Below are positions 1 through 9,082 of a stretch of DNA of 64,000 bases, in pieces; position 1 is the stretch's first letter; each line of letters starts with the position of its first letter. This DNA comes from an uncultured Roseovarius sp. GTDB taxonomy: Bacteria; Pseudomonadota; Alphaproteobacteria; Rhodobacterales; Rhodobacteraceae. Below the pieces are notes generated by a model. It was not told the DNA's origin and searched no databases. It saw only the letters and a list, made by a program, of their open reading frames with translations. Position numbers and translations under genes: made by a program. The stretch lies in NCBI RefSeq assembly GCF_947489715.1, contig NZ_CANLER010000006.1, forward strand, positions 1 to 64,000, written 5' to 3'.

Positions 1-81
1 TTGCTCACAGATATCCTGTGATCTTAACGGGAGCTCGACCTTAGATCAGGGTCAGCCCAATTACGCATGCTTTGGGCCGTC
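1..81. mobile_element. IS110-type element end, left copy (partial)
   Basis: These 81 bases are identical to 5853-5933, where they lie directly upstream of a truncated IS110-type transposase gene reading leftwards. Identity stops abruptly after base 81, which marks the outer edge of the element. The transposase of this copy would lie left of the window. The two copies are direct repeats flanking 5.8 kb of accessory genes. Confidence 0.75.
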
Positions 82-182
82 ATCATGAACCCAAACTAAC
101 AGATGCTGCACTTTTGTCCTATATCTTGTAGGATCAGTGACGATGTGAATTTGGGAACAATAAAGACACCAATATTGTCGGT

Positions 183-1352
183 GTGAATAAAAACTGGAAA
201 GCCGTGCAAACAGATACTCATGATACTATTCTGAGCATTTATGACGCCGTTGCGGACGATACGTTGTGGCCGAACGTGCTTCAAAAACTGGCAACTCGGA
301 TCAACGCTGTGGGTTGCATTGTATTTGAATGGCATACGACACTAGACAGCAGACAGCTTGTCGCTCCTTTGGCGTCCGCGAACTATGATCTGGCAGCGAT
401 CGAAACATACATTGAAAAGTGCTATGAGCACGAAGTCCGGGATCAAGACATCTTTGAGTCACACTCTCTCGCGCAAGACCAGATTGATTTAATCGAAGAC
501 GATGTTCTTGCTCCGGGTATTGCTGGCCTCAAGCAATTGCCAAACGTGCAAACCCTTCAAAAGCTTGGCATTCTGCATCGAGCCGCAGGGTTATTGAACA
601 AAGACAATACGGCAGTTTCACGTTTTTCCGTGCAATTGGCGGATAAGCGAGGGCGTCTGACACCCGAAGAACGCGCCCGCCTCACCGCAATCCTTCCGCA
701 CATTGCAAAGGCGCTTGATCTTGGACGACCAGCCAAACAGCTCGCTTTGGAACATCAGAGTATGCTTGCGGCCATGGATCGACTTACTATCGGCGTTTGC
801 ATCCTTGACACTGGAGGACGCGTGGTCCTTGAGAACGAGGAATTCAAGAGGCAACGAAATGCCTATCCGGTATTTCTCAAAACGCAAAATGGTGTTTTGC
901 GGCTTCGAAAACCTGATGATCAAAAGCATTTTGCGGCTTTATTGGAGAATGTGTTCAATCACGGAAAATTTGGTGCGCGCCCAAGAAAGGAAGCTATTTC
1001 AACAAGCGAAAGCAGCTTTCTGTGTGTCGAAGTTGCGCCTTTGAATAAAGTGCTCGATATTACGTCGAAGGTGTTCGGCGGCTTCATAGTTTACAGCACC
1101 GATACAAGCCTGCCCATTCATTGCAATGCGCTTCCTATGCAGCGGGCCTACGGGCTGACCGACGCTGAAATGAACCTTGTCGACCTGATCGCTGAAGGTC
1201 TGACGAACAGCCAAATTTCGGAACGGCGTGAACGTTCCGTGCCGACAATTAATACACAGGTGAAATCCATTCTCGCTAAGACGCATTGTGCGACCCGAAC
1301 ACAGTTTGTGCGCCTCATGATGAGCTTTGGCGCAAACTTCCTGGACAGCTAA
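183..1352 (+). CDS. LuxR-type helix-turn-helix transcriptional regulator
   Basis: A 389-residue protein with a GTG start. A C-terminal LuxR/GerE-type DNA-binding domain lies at about residues 318-378: a 'GLTDAEMNLVDLIAEGLTN' segment, then a recognition helix around 'SVPTINTQVKSILAKT'. The N-terminal 300 residues match no domain I can name; the segment near residues 190-290 could be a PAS-like sensor. It is the first gene inside the block bounded by the IS110 repeats and reads toward the peptidoglycan hydrolase genes, so it may control them (inference). There is no receiver domain with an obvious phospho-acceptor, and no LuxI gene nearby. Confidence 0.85.
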   Translation: MNKNWKAVQTDTHDTILSIYDAVADDTLWPNVLQKLATRINAVGCIVFEWHTTLDSRQLVAPLASANYDLAAIETYIEKCYEHEVRDQDIFESHSLAQDQIDLIEDDVLAPGIAGLKQLPNVQTLQKLGILHRAAGLLNKDNTAVSRFSVQLADKRGRLTPEERARLTAILPHIAKALDLGRPAKQLALEHQSMLAAMDRLTIGVCILDTGGRVVLENEEFKRQRNAYPVFLKTQNGVLRLRKPDDQKHFAALLENVFNHGKFGARPRKEAISTSESSFLCVEVAPLNKVLDITSKVFGGFIVYSTDTSLPIHCNALPMQRAYGLTDAEMNLVDLIAEGLTNSQISERRERSVPTINTQVKSILAKTHCATRTQFVRLMMSFGANFLDS

Positions 1353-1545
1353 ACCGCTCGATCTCGTCCATTTGGACGATGTTTCAGTGTTTCGGACATG
1401 ATAGTTTGGTGATCGGTAGAATTGTGAAACCAAGCATGCGGAAGCTAAGCAGAAGATTTTGCGATTTTGGTACCGCTCGCGAACACAAAAGCACTGGCTT
1501 AGGGATTTTGGGAAAGTCTACCCGCTAGAGAGAGAAAGATCGAAA

Positions 1546-2394
1546 ATGGCAAGCTACTATTACGAACTTAAGCGCGGGCATATTGGCACCGATGTTAGGC
1601 GTTTGCAGAATTTCCTGATCGATCAAGGAATTGACCTTCAATTCGGCGCAGACGGGGATTTCGGACCGGCCACACGATCAGCCGTGAAAGAGTTTCAGCA
1701 AACACAAGGATTGCCGACCAATGGTGTGTTTGCATCCGAAGAAGCAGCAGTTGCTGTGGGATTGGGGTATAGAAACACGTGTTTCCAGGAGCCGATCCCT
1801 CGTACACCTTTTGAAATTCAGGACGCTTTGAAGTTTCCGAAAAAGCCAGCGAACCTACAGCGACCAACGCAAAGGATTTCCGATGAGCTGTTTGGTGAGT
1901 TTCGGTTCAGGTACACGCCAACGCCATCAAGCCCTCAACGGATTGAGATTTTGGATGGTTGGGTTGCAGACAGCATAGTTACAGCGCCAGTTTCACAACT
2001 TGTGAACATGGTAGACCGGCAGTCATCCACGCCACGTCTGATGACCAGTGGCGAAATTAGGTGTCATCGACTCGCAGCACCCAGAATTCAAGCTTTGTTT
2101 GCGGCATGGGAAGCCGCTGGGCTGAGTGATCGTGTTCTCTACTATGTCGGATGCTTCAATCCAAGGCTGAAGCGGGGAACCACAAATCCAAGTCGTTCAA
2201 ACCTGTCCAATCATTCTTGGGGGTCCGCGTTCGACATAAATTCGCAAGAAAACTGGATAGGTCGCCCAGATGCTGTCATCGGTGCGCGTGGCTGCCTGCG
2301 TGAATTGGTTCGAATTGCGAACGAGGAAGGTTTTTATTGGGGTGGGCATTTTGGGAATAAGGATGGAATGCATTTCGAAATTGCGGAGCTTTAG
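1546..2394 (+). CDS. Peptidoglycan-binding M15-family (VanY/endolysin-like) peptidase
   Basis: A 282-residue protein starting at an ATG that begins directly with the domain; a longer reading from 1459 adds only non-conserved residues. Residues 8-65 form a PG_binding_1 domain ('GTDVRRLQNFLIDQG', then 'FGADGDFGPATRSAVKEFQ'). Residues about 150-282 are an M15 metallopeptidase: the zinc motif SxHxxGxAxD is present as 'SNHSWGSAFD' (His223, Asp230) and the third ligand is His276 in 'DGMHFEI'. This family cleaves peptidoglycan stem peptides (D,D-carboxypeptidase or L-Ala-D-Glu endopeptidase). No signal peptide is visible, as in phage endolysins. Its neighbour is a GH19 enzyme. Confidence 0.85.
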   Translation: MASYYYELKRGHIGTDVRRLQNFLIDQGIDLQFGADGDFGPATRSAVKEFQQTQGLPTNGVFASEEAAVAVGLGYRNTCFQEPIPRTPFEIQDALKFPKKPANLQRPTQRISDELFGEFRFRYTPTPSSPQRIEILDGWVADSIVTAPVSQLVNMVDRQSSTPRLMTSGEIRCHRLAAPRIQALFAAWEAAGLSDRVLYYVGCFNPRLKRGTTNPSRSNLSNHSWGSAFDINSQENWIGRPDAVIGARGCLRELVRIANEEGFYWGGHFGNKDGMHFEIAEL

Positions 2395-2521
2395 TTTCAG
2401 ACGCGAGATTGGCCTCGAAGATAATTGTTTAAATTGCCGCCGTGCTCTTCGGTCTATCAAGCTGTTCATGACTTGAACTGGTTGCTCGATTTGCAGAACG
2501 AAAATAAATCAGGAGGAAAAA

Positions 2522-3268
2522 TTGTTTGATCCAAATACACTAAATGACATTACCCATGGCTCGGACATTGACACCATCGACCGCACAAAGCTCAAAAATC
2601 TACAACGCGCCCTGTCATGGATGACATACCCGATTTCCGCGGTGGACGGCTTGATCGGACCCAATACTCGAAATGCTTTTGCAGAGTATAAGCTTGATAT
2701 CGGCGAAACAGATGCCACGCGGGTGACCAATAGCTGCAAGAACCAGGCGATCCAGAGAATTGAAGAAACCAAAAGCCTCCTGCGGGCGGATGTTTCAACT
2801 CAAGACAATACCAAAAAGGCCATCGCGGCAGTCTGCCAGAACCTTGGCATCGGGACGAAGCCACAAATTGCCTACGTGCTTGCGACGGTTCAGTGGGAAA
2901 CAGCCCATACCTTCAGGCCGGTCAAAGAAGCTTTCAACAAAAGTGAAGACTGGCGGAAGCGAAACCTGCGGTACTACCCCTATTATGGCCGCGGCTATGT
3001 TCAACTGACCTGGAAACGAAATTACAGTAAGTATTTCCACATCATGAGAGAGCCCCTGGTGCGGCAGCCTGATCAGGCACTTGATCCAGAGATATCGCTT
3101 ATGGTTTTGGTGCACGGCTTCAAACTGGGGGTCTTTACGGGCAGAAAACTCACCGATTACATCAATGATTTTGAAACAGATTTTAAGAACGCCCGACGGT
3201 GCATCAATGGTCTGGATCGATGGCGCGAAATTAAGTCTCTGGCCGAGGGTTACCTGGCGGAGCTCTGA
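2522..3268 (+). CDS. GH19 chitinase/lysozyme-like glycoside hydrolase with N-terminal peptidoglycan-binding-like domain
   Basis: A 248-residue protein. The TTG start is supported by a perfect AGGAGG Shine-Dalgarno sequence at 2511-2516. Residues about 20-57 resemble PG_binding_1 ('AVDGLIGPNTRNAFAEYK'). The remainder is a bacterial/phage-type GH19 domain: catalytic acids are probably Glu126 ('QWETAHT') and Glu135 ('VKEAF'), and the family signature 'YYGRGYVQLTWKRNY' is at residues 154-168. GH19 enzymes hydrolyse beta-1,4 links in chitin or in glycan strands of murein. There is no signal peptide. With the preceding M15 peptidase it makes a glycan- plus peptide-cutting pair. Confidence 0.85.
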   Translation: MFDPNTLNDITHGSDIDTIDRTKLKNLQRALSWMTYPISAVDGLIGPNTRNAFAEYKLDIGETDATRVTNSCKNQAIQRIEETKSLLRADVSTQDNTKKAIAAVCQNLGIGTKPQIAYVLATVQWETAHTFRPVKEAFNKSEDWRKRNLRYYPYYGRGYVQLTWKRNYSKYFHIMREPLVRQPDQALDPEISLMVLVHGFKLGVFTGRKLTDYINDFETDFKNARRCINGLDRWREIKSLAEGYLAEL

Positions 3269-3330
3269 TGAACCGGCGTTCTTGTCGGGCCAAGGCTCGC
3301 AACAGGTTATTAGAATCAAGGAGCAATGTT

Positions 3331-4023
3331 ATGAGAGTGATTTATGTGCATGGGGCATTTGCGGATGCCGATAGTTGGTTTGGCGTGCCCGACGCAGTTG
3401 AGACCATACAGGGTGACCTGTTTCCGAAACGCGTGCAGCTCAAGCATCACAGAGGTAATCGGCCTGTTCCGCTGGATATCGGATCACTGGATGACTACGT
3501 CAAATCAATTGAGGGGAAACTACCCGATGATGAAACAGAGAAATGTGTTCTTGTAGGGCACAGTTTGGGCGGCATGGCGATATCTGCAGCAGCCACCGCC
3601 CCCGCCTTTAAGGATCGGATTCATAAGCTCATCTATGTCACGGCGGTGCTGCCAATGCCGGGGCAAACCGCTGGAGAGCTTTTGCCGGTGCTAAGCGGTG
3701 GCCCTGCCGATGTTCTCCTGGAGTTTGCAAAACTTGGAACCCTCGGGGCTATCAAAGCAGCAACGGCTTTGGCCTCGCAGCCTATGGGCGTCTTTAATGA
3801 TCTGATGCCCGAAAGCGACCATTTTCTGAATGCGCCCAAGGCCTATATCCGATGCCTTGATGACGGTATAATTCCCCATTCAGACCAGCGCGAGATGATC
3901 TCGAAGATAAACGATGCGACAAACAGCATTGTTTACGATGAAGCGCTCGACACGGTGCATTTTCCACAGGTTTCGATGCCGGGCCGACTAGCAGAAATGA
4001 TTGTCGAGGCGATCGAAGCTTAG
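3331..4023 (+). CDS. Alpha/beta-fold hydrolase
   Basis: A 230-residue protein. ATG at 3331 is preceded by AAGGAG with good spacing; a longer reading from 3268 lacks support. The fold begins at once with 'VIYVHGAF' (oxyanion-hole strand). The nucleophile elbow 'GHSLGG' places the catalytic Ser at residue 78, and the base is probably His210 in 'DTVHFPQVSMP'. Size and lack of a long cap resemble the small esterases of the plant methylesterase/hydroxynitrile-lyase-like group. The substrate cannot be read from the sequence. It sits just downstream of the two cell-wall hydrolases and may share their transcript. Confidence 0.8.
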   Translation: MRVIYVHGAFADADSWFGVPDAVETIQGDLFPKRVQLKHHRGNRPVPLDIGSLDDYVKSIEGKLPDDETEKCVLVGHSLGGMAISAAATAPAFKDRIHKLIYVTAVLPMPGQTAGELLPVLSGGPADVLLEFAKLGTLGAIKAATALASQPMGVFNDLMPESDHFLNAPKAYIRCLDDGIIPHSDQREMISKINDATNSIVYDEALDTVHFPQVSMPGRLAEMIVEAIEA

Positions 4024-4137
4024 ACCGGCGATCCCAAATCTCTACACCAGCCTAGGATTCCAATTAGGATTCAAAAAAATATATAATCGGCGATGCCAGC
4101 TTCAGGCGCATGGGATCAGAAGTTTCGAGAACCGAAT

Positions 4138-4368
4138 GTGTTCAGCCTTCCTCAGACTTCGCAAGCGCAGCGAAAGGCTGCAATGCAGGCTGCGACTGCA
4201 GCATCATAAAGGCTGGACGAAGGTCTGGTTAGGGCCGTCCCCAGCGGCAGCATTTCTGAACAGATCGGCGCCGCGTTGTCGCAAGTCGGTATTGAGTCCA
4301 CTTTGACCGAGGCCCCAAGAGGTACAAATGGCCGCTTTAGTGGCCCAGTTGCTGGTTACATTTTCTGA
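4138..4368 (+). pseudogene. Possible decayed coding fragment
   Basis: One frame reads as plausible protein over 76 codons, ending in 'PRGTNGRFSGPVAGYIF', but has an in-frame TAA at 4207-4209 and no convincing start. I do not recognise the family. Its end overlaps the convergent collagen-like gene by a few bases. Between 4024 and 4137 I see nothing. Confidence 0.2.
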
Positions 4369-5384
4369 TCGGCGAACCTTACTGTTTCGATGAGACTACT
4401 GCTACTGACGTTAGGATTTTCCCAAACTACAATGTCAAACCATAAGCTCGCAGATTTGGGCTTGGTTGTAGAAGGCATATCAAACGAAATGTCCAAAGAT
4501 TGCCCCGCTCCTAATCTATTCACAGAGTTTGGTTGGAATGAACAACGTTGAATGTGGATGGTAGCGTGCTGGTTGCATGCCTTAAGACCCGTCCAGTATT
4601 TACCACTCGAAAGGGGCAGGCCTTGGTCTGTAGACCCCTCCAATGACCTGCCTTTCTTTGCGAGCAGGATTTCGTGATCGGAAGTGTTGTAAATCCTGAC
4701 ACCTGCAACTATCGCGGCAGCCTTGTCATCGTATCTAAGCACACGCAGTTCGGCAGAATAATCTTTTCCAATAAAGACTTTGTCCGACTTTGTGTCGGAT
4801 CTTCCATCCAAATCCTTTTGCGCGCCACTCGAACCAATCATAGATGCGATTTGTTTTAGATGATTTTTGACGAGCTCTTCAGCGACTTCCTCAGGACTTG
4901 TCCTGGGGATTGCTGCTACTCTAGCCATATCTTTCTTTAGCTCATCAATTGTCTGATCTCGTTGAGCAATACTTTCTTTATATTCTGCTTTTAAGCGCTC
5001 CAAGTTGGTTCGAAAATCTTCAAGATCACTCTCAAAATTGACAATTTCTCCTGTGTTTCCCGTTTCGCCTTGTATGCCTTCTGGACCACGTGGGCCTTCT
5101 GGTCCGACGATTTCATCATGATAATTCTCTAAGAGCGTTCGGGCAACTTGTTCGGAGCTTGGGCTCTCGGCGTCCTTGCCTGCTGGCCCCCGCAGGCTGT
5201 CCGCATGGTTTCGCGCCAATTCATTGGCAAGCTCACGGTAATCAATGCTAACAACTCTAGATTCTACCACAGAAATTCTGTCGCTAAGATCATCAAACGC
5301 TAACCATGCTGTGCCGCCAGCAGCAGCAATACCAACAATGAACGATATTACTTGTCCCAAGTTAATCTTTGGTTCGAAATGCAA
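4356..5384 (-). CDS. Membrane-anchored coiled-coil protein with short collagen-like Gly-X-Y stretch
   Basis: A 342-residue protein. The most likely start is TTG at 5384, preceded by GGAAAGGA; the nearby ATG at 5388 is out of frame. One transmembrane segment lies at residues 10-30. A short 'GPAGKD' stretch is at 66-71 and a run of about seven Gly-X-Y triplets ('GPEGPRGPEGIQGETGNTGE') at 94-113. A predicted coiled coil follows at about 115-155. The C-terminal half (200-342) looks like a compact beta-rich domain that I do not recognise. It is convergent with the hydrolase block inside the IS110-flanked segment. Function unknown; the architecture suggests a trimeric stalk carrying an extracytoplasmic domain. 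Confidence 0.7.
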   Translation of the reverse strand: MHFEPKINLGQVISFIVGIAAAGGTAWLAFDDLSDRISVVESRVVSIDYRELANELARNHADSLRGPAGKDAESPSSEQVARTLLENYHDEIVGPEGPRGPEGIQGETGNTGEIVNFESDLEDFRTNLERLKAEYKESIAQRDQTIDELKKDMARVAAIPRTSPEEVAEELVKNHLKQIASMIGSSGAQKDLDGRSDTKSDKVFIGKDYSAELRVLRYDDKAAAIVAGVRIYNTSDHEILLAKKGRSLEGSTDQGLPLSSGKYWTGLKACNQHATIHIQRCSFQPNSVNRLGAGQSLDISFDMPSTTKPKSASLWFDIVVWENPNVSSSSLIETVRFADQKM

Positions 5385-5573
5385 TCATAGTCCTTTCCCA
5401 AATCTGCTACTTCAATCCATTTATGGATTTTCTCATTGCCTTAGAGCAGTAAGCCGTAGGTCATTAAGAACAGTCAAGTGGACAACTTCCTCAGCGAAAG
5501 AGAGACGTTCGGAATTCCTCCGTCAAACACCAGCTGAGAAGTTCGCAGAATGTGTTGCGGCGATCAGTTGAAA

Positions 5574-5840
5574 TCACCCCGCAAAGCCGACAATGACAGC
5601 TCTGAGCCCAGAGCGGACAACGTCAAAGCCATCGTCCGTTAGCCCATAAAACAGATGCTGGCTCATTGTGCCCGCTTCAAACCCGATCCGAACGATCGGG
5701 TGCGGGAAGCTTGCCAAACATTCGGTGATCTCGCCAACATCGCATGCCAGTTCAAGTTCCAAGGCAACGCCACCTCTAGCATCCACAATGCACAACGCGC
5801 ATGATCGCAGCGACACATCCAGTCCGGCAAAATATTCCAT
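5574..5840 (-). pseudogene. Truncated IS110-family transposase
   Basis: Eighty-eight residues remain of a protein that is normally about 320-350. The start 'MEYFAGLDVS' carries the first catalytic Asp of the DEDD domain, and 'RIGFEAGTMS' the Glu region. Homology stops near residue 74 ('GFDVV'); the last residues are read from unrelated DNA. The catalytic Ser domain is absent, so the copy cannot be active. The element end lies at 5853-5933. Confidence 0.75.
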
Positions 5841-5852
5841 CGTCCTTCTCCC

Positions 5853-5933
5853 TTGCTCACAGATATCCTGTGATCTTAACGGGAGCTCGACCTTAGATCA
5901 GGGTCAGCCCAATTACGCATGCTTTGGGCCGTC
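5853..5933. mobile_element. IS110-type element end, right copy
   Basis: Exact direct repeat of bases 1-81, starting 12 bp upstream of the truncated transposase start codon. It holds the promoter side of the element; identity between the copies ends at 5933. Confidence 0.75.
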
Positions 5934-6034
5934 TGGAATTAAATCTAACTCTGTATTCGGTGACTTCGTTTCGAATGGCTGCTATCTGATATTCAGCTAA
6001 TTTGCATGCGTTTTACTAAGTGGAGATAGATCTC

Positions 6035-6793
6035 GTGGCGTCAAAGAGGGTCCTGATCCAGAAACTCCTCAAAGGCATCGAAACTGGGGATGCAGCCGCC
6101 GCAGATGTCGTTAACGAGGCAAAATATGTCCAACACAATCCCCAAACTCACGAAGGTAGCGAGGGGCTCGCGACGCTGTTCGCCCGATTATCGAAGACCA
6201 ACCCGCGTGTCACTTTCGTTAGAGTCTTCGAGGATGGCAATTTCGCCATTGCTCATAACGAATATGACTTCTCAAGCCTGCGGGTGGCGTTCGAGGTCTT
6301 CCGGTTTGAAGACGGTAAAGCTGTTGAGCATTGGGACAACATTCAGCCCATGATGGGCCCCAACCCTTCAGGTCGAGGCATGCTGGATGGTGCGACGGAG
6401 ATCACCGATTTGGATAAGACCGCCGCTAATCGGGAATTGGTGCGCGACTTCGCGGAACGGGTTCTGGTTGAGCGGCAACTTAGACTTCTTGATACCTATG
6501 TCGACGAGGGTTTGGTGCAGCACAGTCCTGATCTTGCCGATGGTGTCGCTGCATACCGCTCATACCTCGAAGCCTCCGAAAACCGCGCGTTTCGTATCCA
6601 ATACCACAAGGTTCACCGGGTACTCGCTGAGGGGAATTTCGTGCTAGGTATGAGTGAAGGGTACAGGGGCGGCATCCATTCCAGTTTCTATGATCTCTTC
6701 CGTGTCGCCGATAACAAGATTGTTGAGCATTGGGATACGATTGAAGCCATCGCGCCACGCAGCGGATGGAAGAACGAAAACGGGAAGTTCTAA
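6035..6793 (+). CDS. Tandem SnoaL-like (NTF2-fold) protein
   Basis: A 252-residue protein. GTG at 6035 is preferred because a GTGGAG ribosome-binding site ends 9 bases before it; GTG at 6020 is also possible. Two homologous halves (about 1-115 and 120-252) each end in the same pattern, 'VEHWDNIQP' and 'VEHWDTIEA', typical of SnoaL/NTF2-like polyketide-cyclase-type domains. Each half carries a 'HNPQ/HSPD' segment characteristic of the family's small cavity proteins. Single-domain relatives are common; a fused duplicate is less so. It lies between the IS110 remnant and tRNA-Gly. The substrate is unknown. Confidence 0.75.
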   Translation: MASKRVLIQKLLKGIETGDAAAADVVNEAKYVQHNPQTHEGSEGLATLFARLSKTNPRVTFVRVFEDGNFAIAHNEYDFSSLRVAFEVFRFEDGKAVEHWDNIQPMMGPNPSGRGMLDGATEITDLDKTAANRELVRDFAERVLVERQLRLLDTYVDEGLVQHSPDLADGVAAYRSYLEASENRAFRIQYHKVHRVLAEGNFVLGMSEGYRGGIHSSFYDLFRVADNKIVEHWDTIEAIAPRSGWKNENGKF

Positions 6794-7016
6794 GAGTGAG
6801 ATGGCGCTCACTGAATTTCGAACACACGCCTACGATCAAAGCTCAAGCTACAAAATTGACGAAATTCCGCTTTGGGGAACATTGGGGGCCGTTTTCGATT
6901 GACCTCCAACGTCCGCTAAGGGCCGAATACACCAAAACTGAGTGCATTAGCTTCATGTAATTGCACTGACATACTTGACCTTAGAAAAGCTATGAAATAG
7001 GTCATGGTTCGGTTGC

Positions 7017-7090
7017 GCGGGCGTTGTGTAGTGGTAAGACCTTAGCCTTCCAAGCTAATGACGCGGGTTCGATTCCCGCCGCCCGCTCCA
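7017..7090 (+). tRNA. tRNA-Gly (anticodon TCC)
   Basis: A 74-base cloverleaf with encoded CCA. The acceptor GCGGGCG (7017-7023) pairs with CGCCCGC (7080-7086); the anticodon loop CTTCCAA gives TCC; the T-arm holds GGTTCGATTCC. It borders the accessory block to its left. No second copy of its 3' end was noticed in the window. Confidence 0.97.
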
Positions 7091-7093
7091 ATG

Positions 7094-7111
7094 AAAAACT
7101 CACCGAGTTTT
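7094..7111 (+). terminator. Short hairpin after tRNA-Gly
   Basis: AAAACTC and GAGTTTT form a 7-bp stem with a 3-base loop just after the tRNA. The T-run is within the stem, so it is a weak terminator candidate. Confidence 0.4.
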
Positions 7112-7285
7112 GCCCAATAATGCACCTCTTTCATTAGCATCTAACTCGCTGAGAGTTGGTGCGCGCCCGGTTTCTCCCGGCCTTCCGTCCTAGTTTGCAG
7201 CCGCTTAGGACGTCCGCGGCGATCTGGCTCTTGACCCCTTTGCGTGAGCCGGCCAAACACAGTCGAACATTAAGGGAATGCAGAC

Positions 7286-9082
7286 ATGGTGCGCAGAGCG
7301 TCAGAAGGGGCAGAATTGCTCGACCGCGAAAAATCGAAACGCGTGGGCGCGTTGTCACAGCTCTGGCCCTATCTTATCCCTTATAAATTTTTGGTTGCCG
7401 GCGCATTTTTGGCACTTGTCCTGACTGCAAGCGTCTCGCTCATACTGCCAATGGCGGTACGACGGGTAGTGGATAACTTTAGTGCTACAGACGGCGCTAT
7501 CCTGGATCTATATTTTACGGCTGCACTTGGGATTGCTGCCCTTCTAGCGATTGGTACTGGGTTACGCTATGCGCTTGTCACCCGGTTGGGTGAACGCGTC
7601 GTCGCCGATATTCGCAAGGCGGTTTTTGGCCGTGTCATTAGCCTGAGCCCCGCATTTTTCGAACGCCTGATGACTGGGGAAGTCCTGAGCCGCATCACCA
7701 CCGATACCACGCTCATTCTCAGTGTCATCGGCTCTTCGGTATCGATCGCGCTTAGGAATTTTCTGATCTTTTTGGGCGGACTTGTGCTGATGCTTTTCAC
7801 CTCAGCGAAACTTACTGCCATGGTGCTGTTGATTGTGCCACTGATCATCGTACCTATCCTGACATTAGGACGCCGTTTGCGCGTCCTAAGCCGGGAAAAC
7901 CAGGACTGGATCGCAGCCAGTTCGGGCAATGCATCAGAGGCGCTTTTGAGCGTCCAGACAGTTCAGGCTTTCACCCATGAAGATGCCAGCCGAAAAACTT
8001 TCGGTGATGTGACCGAGCAAAGCTATATCGCCGCTCGAAAACGCATCACAACCCGCGCGCTGATGACGGTGATCGTGATTTTTCTGATCTTTACCGGCGT
8101 TGTCTGCGTGTTGTGGATAGGCGCTCGCGATGTCCGCACCGGCGGGATGAGCGCGGGCACTTTGGTGCAATTCGTGATCTATTCAATCATGGTTGCAGGT
8201 TCTGTCGCTGCTTTGTCGGAAATCTGGGGAGAATTGCAGCGCGCGGCTGGCGCCACCGAACGTCTGGTCGAATTGCTGCACGCCACTGATCAGGTTACGG
8301 ACCCGGCCAAACCCACCGCCCTGCCCCGCCCAGTCAAGGGAGAGATCAGCTTTGAAGGGGTGAATTTCGCCTACCCGTCGCGCCCCAGTCTGCCGGCGCT
8401 GGATGACCTGAACCTGACAATCCAGCCGGGCGAAACCGTGGCACTGGTTGGCCCGTCCGGGGCTGGCAAGACGACCATCGTGCAGATGATCCAGCGATTT
8501 TATGACCCGGACACCGGTCAGGTCACTTTGGACGGCATTCCGCTATCCACTATGGCACGCGCCGATTTCCGCCAGGAAATGGCACTGGTGCCGCAGGACC
8601 CGGTGATCTTTGCCGCCTCGGCCCGGGACAATATCAGGTTCGGCCGCTTGGATGCGACCGATACCGAGGTCGAAGAAGCCGCGCGCGCCGCTGCTGCACA
8701 TGATTTCATTTCCGCCTTGCCCGATGGTTATGACAGCTATTTGGGTGAACGTGGCGTGATGGTCTCGGGTGGGCAGAAACAACGTATCGCTATCGCTAGG
8801 GCGATCCTGCGTGACGCGCCAGTGCTGCTTTTGGACGAAGCCACTTCGGCGCTTGATGCAGAAAGCGAACGCGCTGTGCAAAAGGCGGTTGAAGCGATGG
8901 CGCGAACCCGTACCACGATTATCGTGGCGCATCGTCTGGCAACGGTGAAAAAGGCGGACCGGATCATTGTTATGGATCAGGGCCGCATCGTGGCGGAGGG
9001 GTCACATGACAGCTTGGTTGCACAAGACGGACTCTATGCCCGCCTTGCCCGGCTGCAATTCACTGACGGGGACGCAGCCTGA
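7286..9082 (+). CDS. ABC transporter, fused permease and ATPase (MsbA-like exporter half-transporter)
   Basis: A 598-residue half-transporter. Six predicted membrane helices occupy residues 25-330. The nucleotide-binding domain (about 350-590) has Walker A 'GPSGAGKTT' near 388, signature 'VSGGQKQR' near 492, Walker B 'VLLLDEATSALD' near 513 and the switch His in 'IIVAHRL'. The type IV exporter fold suggests lipid or drug export as a homodimer. It stands alone between tRNA-Gly and a long gap, so context does not give a substrate. Confidence 0.9.
   Translation: MVRRASEGAELLDREKSKRVGALSQLWPYLIPYKFLVAGAFLALVLTASVSLILPMAVRRVVDNFSATDGAILDLYFTAALGIAALLAIGTGLRYALVTRLGERVVADIRKAVFGRVISLSPAFFERLMTGEVLSRITTDTTLILSVIGSSVSIALRNFLIFLGGLVLMLFTSAKLTAMVLLIVPLIIVPILTLGRRLRVLSRENQDWIAASSGNASEALLSVQTVQAFTHEDASRKTFGDVTEQSYIAARKRITTRALMTVIVIFLIFTGVVCVLWIGARDVRTGGMSAGTLVQFVIYSIMVAGSVAALSEIWGELQRAAGATERLVELLHATDQVTDPAKPTALPRPVKGEISFEGVNFAYPSRPSLPALDDLNLTIQPGETVALVGPSGAGKTTIVQMIQRFYDPDTGQVTLDGIPLSTMARADFRQEMALVPQDPVIFAASARDNIRFGRLDATDTEVEEAARAAAAHDFISALPDGYDSYLGERGVMVSGGQKQRIAIARAILRDAPVLLLDEATSALDAESERAVQKAVEAMARTRTTIIVAHRLATVKKADRIIVMDQGRIVAEGSHDSLVAQDGLYARLARLQFTDGDAA

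Noticed and set aside
7017-7090. tRNA-Gly as an integration (att) site for the left block
   Set aside because: No duplicate of the tRNA 3' end and no integrase gene were seen in the window; the block is bounded by IS110 ends instead.
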